Part shown: piece by piece, positions 7,690 to 14,763 of the stretch | How positions within the stretch are numbered: the stretch's first letter is position 1 | Layout: every line of letters begins with the position of its first letter | Assembly: GCA_020721175.1 (NCBI GenBank) | Contig: DYNH01000003.1 | Span: 1-32,290, forward strand | Origin: Trichlorobacter lovleyi | Lineage (GTDB): Bacteria; Desulfobacterota; Desulfuromonadia; Geobacterales; Pseudopelobacteraceae | Length of the DNA: 32,290 nucleotides | Direction of reading: 5' to 3' | Made by a program: the position numbers and the translations under genes | The notes under the pieces: model-generated | What the model was told of the DNA's origin: nothing | Seen by the model: the letters and a program-made list of their open reading frames with translations, nothing else | The model's database searches: none

Positions 7690-8781
7690 TCAACCTCCTT
7701 TAAACCTGACCAGAAACAGCTCCTTAAGATATATTTCTGCCAACTGTTTCTCTTCAGAAGAAAGAATTGTCTCTCTGACAGGCTTTAAAAACCGGCGCAG
7801 GAATCTTTTTGCCTGACTGTCCAGTGGTCGGTTTGCGTGGCCAAGACGGTCAATCGGTGTTGCCGCCACAAGGTGCAATCCTGAAACAGCCACCCTTAGC
7901 GCCGGATTAAGCAGCAGAAAGGATTCCTTTGATTTAGATGCTAAACCTTTGCAGTCACGTCCCAGATAGCAGATGATATTGGCACGGGGCTGTCGGCAAC
8001 GATTCAGCTCCCTTAAACGGATAATCTCTTTTTCAGGATCAGCCAGTGCGTCAAGATGTGTAAACAGCAACGGTTTCAGTCCGCTCTGTCCTGCCAGTTC
8101 CATAAACTCATCAATCCGGTAGGTTTTAACATTGGGATGCAGAAAAAGGTCGGCCAGTCCGGAATCGGTTTTGGCCTCCCAGGAAGATTCGACGTAGCTC
8201 CTTAACCTGCTTTCTGGCACGGCCTTACGAAGCATCTGCCTGATACTTGCGACATCACGCACCTTAAGCAACCGCATCGCTCGCCTGACAGATTCAGCCT
8301 CCTGTCTGGCATAACGACCATAGACCATCACCCTCAACACGCCACCTGGCAACAGACGTTGTTCCAATGCCCGCAGACCTGCCGCCGGATCATCCAGATG
8401 ATGCAACACCCCGAACGCCTCGATAAAGTGGTAAGGTCCCGGTGTTACCTGTTGATCAAGAAAATCTCCCTTTAACAGTCTGAGATTGAATCTGCCGTGT
8501 AAAAGACAGTGCAGGCGCGCACGCCTGATATTATTTGCAGCAAGATCAACGCCGGTAATTTCAGCCTTTGGATTGGAAAGCGACATCGGGTAAGGGGCAA
8601 AGGCACCACAGCCAGCCAACAGAATTTTACCTTCCTTTTCAGACAGGAATTCTCCGTTAAACCTGGCCCAGATGGCGGTCAGGTTCATGGCGTAGGTGTC
8701 GTATCTTTTTACTGAAGCAATGAGTGGGTAATGGGGGTATGGATTACGCTCGTAATGTCCTGTTACTTCACTGAAAGACAT
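7690..8781 (-). CDS. Class I SAM-dependent methyltransferase
   Basis: A 363-residue enzyme. Motif I is ILLAGCGAFAPYP (about 53-65), followed by the acidic turn GVDLAANNIRRAR (Asp79 binds the ribose in this fold) and a motif-IV-like segment HFIEAFGVLHHLDDP. The N-terminus SFSEVTGHYERNPYPHYP resembles methyltransferases in which a Y-E-x-N-P-Y-P segment precedes the catalytic domain. The last 120 residues are not recognised. It overlaps the upstream DTW gene by 19 bases and is the last gene of the glycan operon, so a sugar, lipid or RNA target are all possible. The substrate cannot be read from the sequence. Confidence 0.8.
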   Translation of the reverse strand: MSFSEVTGHYERNPYPHYPLIASVKRYDTYAMNLTAIWARFNGEFLSEKEGKILLAGCGAFAPYPMSLSNPKAEITGVDLAANNIRRARLHCLLHGRFNLRLLKGDFLDQQVTPGPYHFIEAFGVLHHLDDPAAGLRALEQRLLPGGVLRVMVYGRYARQEAESVRRAMRLLKVRDVASIRQMLRKAVPESRLRSYVESSWEAKTDSGLADLFLHPNVKTYRIDEFMELAGQSGLKPLLFTHLDALADPEKEIIRLRELNRCRQPRANIICYLGRDCKGLASKSKESFLLLNPALRVAVSGLHLVAATPIDRLGHANRPLDSQAKRFLRRFLKPVRETILSSEEKQLAEIYLKELFLVRFKGG

Positions 8782-9281
8782 CTTGACTCCAGTCTGCCGG
8801 AAATTGCGGATTCTGGACGCATATAGGCCAGAAAGCGCTCCTCAAGCAGCTCTGCTGTGTCATAATGACCTTTAGCACGTAGTATTTGAATCACACATTC
8901 AGCAGTACAGAGTCCTGATTTCTTCTGGTTTTTTCTCAGATTATAACGAGACTCTTCAGAGGGTTTAAGGTTAATACGGCGAGCTTTAAGAAGATATGGG
9001 CTTCGCTGGTGTATCCTGCGTGCCTCATGCCATGTACCATCAATAATGATAAACTGACTGATGCCGGTCAAATCGTCTGTTTCTTCGCCTCCAGCACCAG
9101 GATATACCAAGACAACTCCCCCCTTTTCAATCTCTTCCACTATATTGTTTGGGGGATTCATTCGGTTCCAGCAGATCTGTTCTGCTGCTTCACCAAGCAG
9201 ATCAAGCACCAAACGTCCGGTATTGGATTTTTTTGGGATTTCTTTAAAGTGGGTTAACAGATATATTTTAAACGAAAGCAT
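8763..9281 (-). CDS. DTW-domain tRNA aminocarboxypropyltransferase-like protein
   Basis: A 172-residue member of the DTW family (TapT/YfiP, TDD), which transfers the aminocarboxypropyl group of SAM to uridine in tRNA. Motifs seen: SNTGRL (19-24), IIIDGTWHEARRI (78-90; the DxTW signature) and SRYNLRKNQ before SGLCTAE. Family members such as YfiP begin with a cysteine-rich zinc segment (CxxC...CxC). Here it is absent: upstream of Met1 the same frame runs back only 17 codons to the stop of the fucose-synthase gene, with no cysteines. It is thus a short form, or a version lacking the zinc part. It is the fifth gene of the glycan operon, an unusual location for a tRNA modification enzyme. Confidence 0.75.
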   Translation of the reverse strand: MLSFKIYLLTHFKEIPKKSNTGRLVLDLLGEAAEQICWNRMNPPNNIVEEIEKGGVVLVYPGAGGEETDDLTGISQFIIIDGTWHEARRIHQRSPYLLKARRINLKPSEESRYNLRKNQKKSGLCTAECVIQILRAKGHYDTAELLEERFLAYMRPESAISGRLESRCLSVK

Positions 9282-9332
9282 CTTGAGAAATTTCCCTTTA
9301 AGCCGGACAGAAAACTGAGCCTGGCCAGTCCA

Positions 9333-10307
9333 TCAGATGCCTGACATCATATTATGTTTCAGAAACCATTGATATGCATCAACAATCCCATCCTCAAGAT
9401 CGATCCGATGTTTCCATCCAAGATTATAAAGGCGTGAGGAATCCGCCAGTTTACGGGGAGTGCCATCAGGTTTGGATATATCAAAGACGATCTCTCCATG
9501 ATAATCAATGACCTTTTTAAGCATTTCTGCAAGCCCGGCAATGCTGATTTCCTGACCTGAACCAATATTGATCAGGGCTGGCGCTTCACTAAAAGACAGC
9601 AATTCATTATAACGAATTTCATCCAGGTTCATCAGAAAAAGGGCTGCATCCGCCAGGTCGTCCACATGCATAAACTCACGCAGAGGGGTGCCTGTACCCC
9701 AGACAACAACGGATGATGCCCCTGTCTCCTTTGCTTCATGGATCTTCCGAATCAGGGCAGGCAGTACGTGAGAGCCTGTCAGATCGAAGTTGTCACCCGG
9801 ACCGTAAAGATTATTCGGCATGGCTGAAAGAAACCTGGTTCCGTACTGCTCGTTATAAGAGCGACACTGGGTAACTCCGGCAATCTTGGCAATTGCATAT
9901 GCATCATTGGTCTCTTCAATCTGTGAGGTGAGCAGGTATTCTTCCCTGATCGGCTGCGGGGCAAACTTGGGGTAGATACAGGTGCTTCCCAGAAACAAAA
10001 GGCGTTTGACCTTGTTTTTCCATGCCTCATGGATACAGTTGGTCTGGATCAAAAGGTTATCGTAGATAAACTCGGCCTTGCGAGTGCTGTTGGCGATGAT
10101 CCCCCCTACCCTTGCGGCTGCCAGAAAAACAAAGTCCGGCTGTTCTTTTGCAAAAAAACAGGCTACATCGGCCTGATTACGAAGTTCCAATTCTCTGGAA
10201 CTTTTCAGGATCAGGTTTTGAAATCCGGATTGATTAAGCCTTCTGACAATAGCAGAACCGACCATTCCATGATGACCGGCTACATAAATTTTCGCTTCAG
10301 GTTGCAT
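9333..10307 (-). CDS. fcl: GDP-L-fucose synthase
   Basis: A 324-residue extended SDR enzyme that converts GDP-4-keto-6-deoxymannose to GDP-L-fucose by epimerisation and NADPH reduction. The NADP-binding loop VAGHHGMVGSAI is at 9-20, GSTCIYP holds the catalytic Ser/Thr (107-113), and Tyr137-x3-Lys141 is in DAYAIAK. AMPNNLYGPGDNFD and REFMHVDDLADA are typical of Fcl/WcaG. A GGAG ribosome site precedes ATG 10307, and the start overlaps the end of the upstream regulator gene by 11 bases. The partner GDP-mannose 4,6-dehydratase (gmd) is not in the window. The product implies fucose or a related sugar in a surface polysaccharide. Confidence 0.95.
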   Translation of the reverse strand: MQPEAKIYVAGHHGMVGSAIVRRLNQSGFQNLILKSSRELELRNQADVACFFAKEQPDFVFLAAARVGGIIANSTRKAEFIYDNLLIQTNCIHEAWKNKVKRLLFLGSTCIYPKFAPQPIREEYLLTSQIEETNDAYAIAKIAGVTQCRSYNEQYGTRFLSAMPNNLYGPGDNFDLTGSHVLPALIRKIHEAKETGASSVVVWGTGTPLREFMHVDDLADAALFLMNLDEIRYNELLSFSEAPALINIGSGQEISIAGLAEMLKKVIDYHGEIVFDISKPDGTPRKLADSSRLYNLGWKHRIDLEDGIVDAYQWFLKHNMMSGI

Positions 10308-10923
10308 CTCTGTTCTCCAGAAAAACTGCCGGTACAGTTATTGACGAAGGTTCTGTCCCGAGATCAATCAACGCCCGCTGCAATTCAGCGGCACGGTTAC
10401 GTGAGCCAATAACTACCCGATGCAGCCCCCCCAGCATGGCATGGGCCAGGGAAACCACCGGCTTACCCATAAAAACAGTTCCAATATTTTTATTGTCCAT
10501 AACCGTCACAACCTCTATACCTGCCTGATACAGAGCAATCCAGGCAAGCACTGAAATACTGTCAACGCCGCATAGAGAGACACGTTCTACTCCGTCATCC
10601 TGCAAAAGTTTGCAGATAGGTTGGTATTCATTAACAATTACAGGTATAAGCCTGTCAAGATACCGCGAATGCTTGAGTGATAACAGCTTCAGTTCGGAAG
10701 TCCCTTTTGCTGTCAAGTGATAGGTACAGCGATTTGGTGGCACCTCCCTGATTTTGATCCACGCATTGGCCGTTGCAGTCTTTAAATAACTGTTAACCAG
10801 TCCCAATGCACAGCCAAGGCGTTTGGCAAGCTCCCGCTGGGAACAGGCAGATTCCGATTCCAGCTCGCATAGCAGGCGGAATAGCGTATATTCGTCAAGT
10901 GATTGAGTTGCTTTATCGTTCAT
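10297..10923 (-). CDS. Winged-helix regulator fused to a Rossmann-like domain
   Basis: A 208-residue protein from ATG 10923 (MNDKATQSLD); an upstream TTG at 10959 is possible but lacks a ribosome site. The N-terminal 75 residues form a MarR-like winged helix: SQRELAKRLGCALGLVNSYLK is the recognition region (here split as SQRELAKRLG and LVNSYLK), followed by YHLTAKG. This resembles regulators known from exopolysaccharide clusters. The C-terminal 110 residues (VERVSLCGVDSISVLAW, VVTVMDNKNIG, VVIGSRNRA) look like a small nucleotide- or sugar-nucleotide-binding Rossmann unit. A reasonable guess is a regulator that senses a glycan precursor. It lies inside the operon, between the GT4 and fucose-synthase genes. 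Confidence 0.7.
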   Translation of the reverse strand: MNDKATQSLDEYTLFRLLCELESESACSQRELAKRLGCALGLVNSYLKTATANAWIKIREVPPNRCTYHLTAKGTSELKLLSLKHSRYLDRLIPVIVNEYQPICKLLQDDGVERVSLCGVDSISVLAWIALYQAGIEVVTVMDNKNIGTVFMGKPVVSLAHAMLGGLHRVVIGSRNRAAELQRALIDLGTEPSSITVPAVFLENRDAT

Positions 10924-10948
10924 GGCCTGAACCGTAACCCAAGTTCTG

Positions 10949-12220
10949 TTATTTTTCAACTGTCAACATCTGTTGATAGATTGATTCCAGCTCTGTAACC
11001 CTGATATCCCAGCCATGCATTTCCACAGCCCTTCTGCGCAAGCGGCGTCCCCTCTGTCTTGTATCCTCACGATTGCAAAGCATATCTGACATCTTTGTTG
11101 CAAGGTCCAATGCATTGCCAGGCTCTGCATATATACCATCATCTCCCAATATTTCCCTGTTTACAGGCGTATCAAAGGCAACTACCGGCAACCCGCAGGA
11201 TATATAATTAAGCAGTTTACCATTGGCTTCAGTATCAGATATCTTGGGAGAAACGGCCAGGTCTCCGGCGGCAAGAAACTTTGGCGCATCAGCGTAATCA
11301 ATCTTGCCAGTAAAGATAACAAAACTAGATATATTAAGTTGTTCTGCCTTCTGCCGATAACCCTGTTCCGGATATCCCATAATAACCATACGAAAACTTC
11401 TTCCCTGGTGAATCAGCAGTTTTGCCGATTCCAAAAGCAGATCAATCCCCTGATAATGATTCAGAAGTCCAAGATACATGATTACAGGATAATTATCATC
11501 AATCCCCAGTCTATCAAGGGCCTCCAAGCGGGAGTAATGACGGAATACGTTTGTATCAACTCCATCCGGAAAAACAGCAACCTTGTCAGCCCGTATCTTG
11601 CCAGAATCTTTCAACTCCTTAACTCCGCAACTTGAGCTTGTAACAATAAAATCAGCAAGTCTGTTGATTCTGTACTCAATCCATCTGAACAGTTTATACA
11701 ACAGGGAGTCGCTCTTGAAAAAACCATGGTTGACTGATTCACCACTCAGACTGCCCTGATAGTCAAAAAGTATCGGAATACCGAAAATTCTGGATACTGG
11801 CCAGCCAGCTAACACGCCTTCATGCAGGTGGGCATGGATAAGACAAGGTTTATATCTTCTGGTAACGCCAAAAACCTTTAACATTAAAAACAGATCAAGG
11901 TAGACCTTGTGCCATGATGGGCCTGCCTCATGCTTTTTGTACCAGGGCAGGCAAAAGATTCGTTCTGTAGGAACAGGTTCAAGATCACGCCCCAGATGAT
12001 ATGTAACAATCCTGACCTGATGCCCCCTGGCAACAAGCGCTCTTGCCTCCTCAAAGATTCTGACATGACATCCGCGATCAGAAAAATAAGGGGTTGGGGC
12101 GATCATCAGGATTTTAAGAGGGTTGTTGGACAAGGTACAAGGCGCAGATATTTTGCTGCCTGCCTCTTCGCCCAATCCAGCGCTTGCCCCCTGGCCATGC
12201 AGCTTATCATTCCGGCTCAT
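10949..12220 (-). CDS. Glycosyltransferase family 4
   Basis: A 423-residue GT-B fold enzyme. The conserved part starts at PLKILMIAPTPYFSDRGCHVR (split: KILMIAPTPYF, DRGCHVR), so the first 33 residues are a variable extension; a later start is possible. The C-terminal nucleotide-sugar half contains YLGLLNHYQGIDLLLE, FTGKIDYADAP and a degenerate E-x7-E region SDTEANGKLLNYISCGLPVV. It probably adds a sugar to a lipid-linked glycan at the cytoplasmic face of the inner membrane. The donor and acceptor are unknown. It overlaps the upstream GT2 gene by 14 bases. Confidence 0.88.
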   Translation of the reverse strand: MSRNDKLHGQGASAGLGEEAGSKISAPCTLSNNPLKILMIAPTPYFSDRGCHVRIFEEARALVARGHQVRIVTYHLGRDLEPVPTERIFCLPWYKKHEAGPSWHKVYLDLFLMLKVFGVTRRYKPCLIHAHLHEGVLAGWPVSRIFGIPILFDYQGSLSGESVNHGFFKSDSLLYKLFRWIEYRINRLADFIVTSSSCGVKELKDSGKIRADKVAVFPDGVDTNVFRHYSRLEALDRLGIDDNYPVIMYLGLLNHYQGIDLLLESAKLLIHQGRSFRMVIMGYPEQGYRQKAEQLNISSFVIFTGKIDYADAPKFLAAGDLAVSPKISDTEANGKLLNYISCGLPVVAFDTPVNREILGDDGIYAEPGNALDLATKMSDMLCNREDTRQRGRRLRRRAVEMHGWDIRVTELESIYQQMLTVEK

Positions 12221-13154
12221 TCAAACGCTCTCGGACAGAATATATCGGCTTACCCTGGGATTCGTAATAGATGCGTGCATTCAACTCTCCCAGTAGCCCC
12301 AGGGTTATAAACTGAACCCCCATAAACAACAGAAAAGCAGTCAGGATTAGTAGTGGGTTACGATTCATACTTGTATTGGCAAACAGCTTCATATAAATCG
12401 TGGTACCACCGGTTATACAGGAAAGCATAATGGAGTAGACACCCCATTTTCCGAATAACTGGATCGGCTTGGTTGCATATGAAAGTAAAAATTTTACTGT
12501 AAGCAGATCCAGTACAACACGCATTGTACGTGAGATACCATATTTGCTAACCCCATGCAGCCTGGGATGATGCTGTACCGGCAACTCAGTTACCTTTGCG
12601 CCAATCCGCGAAGCAAGGGCCGGTACAAAACGATGCATCTCACCATACAGGCCGATTCCTTCCAGTACCTCTCGCCGATAAGCCTTGAGTGTGCAGCCAT
12701 AGTCGTGCAGATGAACATCAGTAAAGCGGGATATTATGCCGTTAGCAATACGTGATGGAAGGGTACGGCTGATAAATGTGTCACGTCGGTCTTTGCGCCA
12801 GCCTGATACAACATCGAACCCTTCATGAATCTTGTCCAGCAAGAGCCTGATATCAGAAGGGTCATTCTGCAAATCTCCATCCATTGGAACGATTACAGCC
12901 CCGCGTGCAGCCTCAAAACCGGCTGCCATGGCAGCGGTCTGACCGAAGTTACGTCTGAATCGAATGACTCTGAAGCGTAAGTCCGTGGCTGCAATATCCT
13001 TAAGGACTCCAAATGAATTATCTCCTGAGCCGTCATCGACACAAATAATCTCATAATCAAGCCCCAACGGGTCAATGGCGGCAGTTACGGCTGCATACAA
13101 TGGCCTGATATTCTCCTCTTCAAAATATATAGGTACCACTACAGACAAGTCCAT
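12207..13154 (-). CDS. Polyprenyl-phosphate glycosyltransferase, GT2 (GtrB/ArnC-type)
   Basis: A 315-residue enzyme from ATG 13154 (MDLSVVVPIY), chosen because CCGGAG lies 8 bases upstream and the GT2 fold starts there; an ORF extension of 26 codons upstream is not needed. Catalytic motifs: IICVDDGSGDNS and PMDGDLQNDPSD for nucleotide and metal binding, and a HPRLHGVSKYG loop. Two membrane helices follow (about GVYSIMLSCITGGTTIYM and LLILTAFLLFMGVQFIT). This is the layout of enzymes that load a sugar onto undecaprenyl phosphate for transfer across the membrane. It is the first gene of the six-gene minus-strand glycan operon. Confidence 0.92.
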   Translation of the reverse strand: MDLSVVVPIYFEEENIRPLYAAVTAAIDPLGLDYEIICVDDGSGDNSFGVLKDIAATDLRFRVIRFRRNFGQTAAMAAGFEAARGAVIVPMDGDLQNDPSDIRLLLDKIHEGFDVVSGWRKDRRDTFISRTLPSRIANGIISRFTDVHLHDYGCTLKAYRREVLEGIGLYGEMHRFVPALASRIGAKVTELPVQHHPRLHGVSKYGISRTMRVVLDLLTVKFLLSYATKPIQLFGKWGVYSIMLSCITGGTTIYMKLFANTSMNRNPLLILTAFLLFMGVQFITLGLLGELNARIYYESQGKPIYSVRERLNEPE

Positions 13155-13219
13155 CGGACCACTCCGGAATGAAACAGGATATAGCTTAAGTAGATACGGT
13201 AAACGGTGAAAACATAACT

Positions 13220-13320
13220 GATGCGTTCGCAAAAGCTCAAAAATCGCCTGTTTTTAGCCTAGTAACATACTGATATTACTGAAGTTCAAAAACTAAAAAT
13301 CGAGAATTTGCGAGGGCATC
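13220..13320. repeat. Imperfect palindromic element, about 101 bp
   Basis: The ends GATGCGTTCGCAAAA and the reverse complement of the right end GATGCCCTCGCAAAT match at 11 of 15 positions, and AAAAATCG occurs near both ends. It sits between the glycan operon and the pseudouridine-synthase gene. It has no coding capacity. It differs from the element family at 6864 and 7582. Confidence 0.5.
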
Positions 13321-13395
13321 ATAACTAGATTCTCTACGAGTTGAAGTGGAGTCTGTTGATGGCATGATTATTCTGGCGTTTGCCTGATGAAATTT

Positions 13396-14163
13396 TTAAC
13401 CATGCTGTCTCAATCTTTTTTTTACAGGTTGCTCCCTGTTTTTAGCCCGTGGCGGTGCATCCAGGGCATCTGCTTCAGCCTTGGTAAGCAGCCGGTATTC
13501 CCCTGGCTGAAGGCCGCCAAGTGTCAGGTTACCGTATCGGATTCTCCTCAGCCTGACAACATACAACCCCACAGCCGAACACATTCTCCTGACCTGACGA
13601 TTACGTCCCTCACGAATGGTGACAGAAAGCCAGTCATTGCTCTGATCACTTTTCAGCATACGGACTGTTGCGCCAGCAGTTGGGCCGTCATCAAGTTCAA
13701 CCCCTTCAGAAAGCCTCCGAATCTGCTGCGGATCGATCTTGCCACGCACCCTAACATGGTACTCTTTATCCACCTGATGCCTGGGGTGCATCAGGCGATT
13801 GGCCCATGCGCCATCGTTAGTCAGCAACAGCAGTCCTTCCGAATTATAGTCAAGTCTGCCAACCGGAAAAAGCCGTTCCCCAACATCCTTAACCAGCTCT
13901 GTTACAAGTTGTCGCCCCTGTGGATCCTTCAGGGAAGTGACATAACCGGCAGGTTTATGCAACAGCACATAATAGAGCATTTCAGCAGGTTTAACCGGTT
14001 GCCCGTCCAGGCTTATGACATCTTTTTCAGGGTCTGCCTTGCTGCCCAGTTCAGTCACTATAGTTCCATTAACAGCAACCCTGCCTGTCAGTATCATCTC
14101 TTCAGAGGCACGTCGGGACATAATTCCGGCTGCTGATATTATTTTCTGCAATCTCTCGTTCAT
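13396..14163 (-). CDS. RluB/RsuA-type pseudouridine synthase
   Basis: A 255-residue RNA pseudouridine synthase. The N-terminal S4 RNA-binding domain (LQKIISAAGIMSRRASEEMI, GRVAVNG) is followed by the catalytic domain with VGRLDYNSEGLLLLTNDG; Asp105 is the nucleophile. NRQVRRMC and RRIRYG are the usual C-terminal motifs. The RluB-like length and motifs suggest 23S rRNA as target, but RsuA and RluE-like targets cannot be excluded. AAGGA precedes ATG 14163. The start overlaps the stop of the selenoprotein candidate as ATGA, indicating translational coupling. Confidence 0.92.
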   Translation of the reverse strand: MNERLQKIISAAGIMSRRASEEMILTGRVAVNGTIVTELGSKADPEKDVISLDGQPVKPAEMLYYVLLHKPAGYVTSLKDPQGRQLVTELVKDVGERLFPVGRLDYNSEGLLLLTNDGAWANRLMHPRHQVDKEYHVRVRGKIDPQQIRRLSEGVELDDGPTAGATVRMLKSDQSNDWLSVTIREGRNRQVRRMCSAVGLYVVRLRRIRYGNLTLGGLQPGEYRLLTKAEADALDAPPRAKNREQPVKKRLRQHG

Positions 14164-14372
14164 GGCTTGTCCTTATCTCTTTCGGATTTCTGTTCACCAG
14201 GCATCAAGGCAAGAAACAAACCAGCTCCTGCACCATACAGCGCCCCTGACCAGGGGTTGCTCATCATGGCTCATGCACCGCCACCAGCACAACGTGATAT
14301 CCATCCAAGTGCCCCACCTGCAATTGCCCCCCCGCAAATCAGGATGACAAATTTCAAAACCTGTAATTTCAT
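14160..14372 (-). CDS. Selenoprotein candidate: DUF6132-like small membrane protein with in-frame TGA (Sec34)
   Basis: The frame starts at ATG 14372 with GGAG 6 bases upstream and runs to TGA 14162-14160, with one in-frame TGA at 14273-14271. Read through, it gives 70 residues: a membrane helix (about 5-25), then RCAGGGA-U-AMMSNPWSGALYGA, a second helix (about 43-57) and a charged tail. From memory, DUF6132 proteins have a Cys-x4-Cys-x-I-T-S-x-P segment followed by YGA; the TGA falls at the second Cys, just before MSNP. A GGUC-loop hairpin follows it (see SECIS entry). Both ends overlap neighbours by ATGA: the DUF454 stop at the start and the RluB-type start at the end. Stopping at the TGA would give 33 residues and leave a 108-base gap. 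Function is unknown; the Cys/Sec pair beside the membrane suggests redox or metal chemistry. A sequencing error or nonsense mutation is the alternative, which the hairpin argues against. Confidence 0.85.
14232..14273 (-). promoter_or_regulatory. Predicted bacterial SECIS element
   Basis: Right after TGA 14273-14271, the mRNA can fold with a lower stem GCCAU (14270-14266) with AUGGU (14236-14232, one G-U pair), an asymmetric internal loop of 9 and 6 nt, and an upper stem CCCCU/AGGGG (14256-14252 with 14247-14243) closed by GGUC (14251-14248). The GGUC loop is the same as in the E. coli fdhF SECIS. The distance from UGA to the loop is 19 nt here and 18 nt in fdhF as I recall it. Confidence 0.8.
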
Positions 14373-14752
14373 AGCTTCTCCAGTCTGGTTGGCAATTTGG
14401 CAAGATAACAGGTTAGTATTACAGCCAAAAGCATAAGAAATACTTTTATCCAAATTGGTTTTACCAGTATCGTTGATAAAGTTAATGTTATCCATACCAG
14501 GGTAATAGCAATACATTTACTTTTAAACGGAATTCCTTTGCCGTCAAGGTATCCCTTAACCATTGGGCCAAGTCGTTTGTGCTGTAACAGCCAGTTGTAA
14601 AAAACTTCCGAGCTGCGGGCAAAACAGGCTGCGGCCAGAAGCAGAAACGGAGTGGTTGGCAGCAAAGGCAGAAAGATACCTGCTACTCCCAAAAAAGTGC
14701 AACAAACTCCAATTGAAATCAGTAACCAGCGGAGAAAAAGTGATGTGACCAT
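14369..14752 (-). CDS. DUF454 (YbaN-like) inner-membrane protein
   Basis: A 127-residue protein of the DUF454/YbaN family. It has the typical N-terminal helix LLISIGVCCTFLGVAGIFLPLLPTTPFLLLAAACFARSS, quoted here as GVAGIFLPLLPTTP and AAACFARSS, then HKRLGPMVKGY, a short GKGIPFKSK loop and two further membrane helices. The function of the family is unknown. The last codons contain the ribosome site of the next gene and the stop TGA overlaps its ATG, so DUF454 and the selenoprotein candidate are translationally coupled. It begins 11 bases after the FHA gene. Confidence 0.9.
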   Translation of the reverse strand: MVTSLFLRWLLISIGVCCTFLGVAGIFLPLLPTTPFLLLAAACFARSSEVFYNWLLQHKRLGPMVKGYLDGKGIPFKSKCIAITLVWITLTLSTILVKPIWIKVFLMLLAVILTCYLAKLPTRLEKL

Positions 14753-14763
14753 AGAAAAGCAGT

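Noticed and set aside
14194-14403. 69-codon minus-strand frame over the same region
   Set aside because: Another frame of the Sec gene; residues rich in Trp and Cys with no domain or ribosome site.
14271-14516. 81-codon frame ending at the internal TGA, as a complete gene
   Set aside because: Its first 48 codons are antisense-like overlap inside DUF454 in another frame; the ribosome site and family-like sequence begin at ATG 14372, and the frame continues past the TGA.
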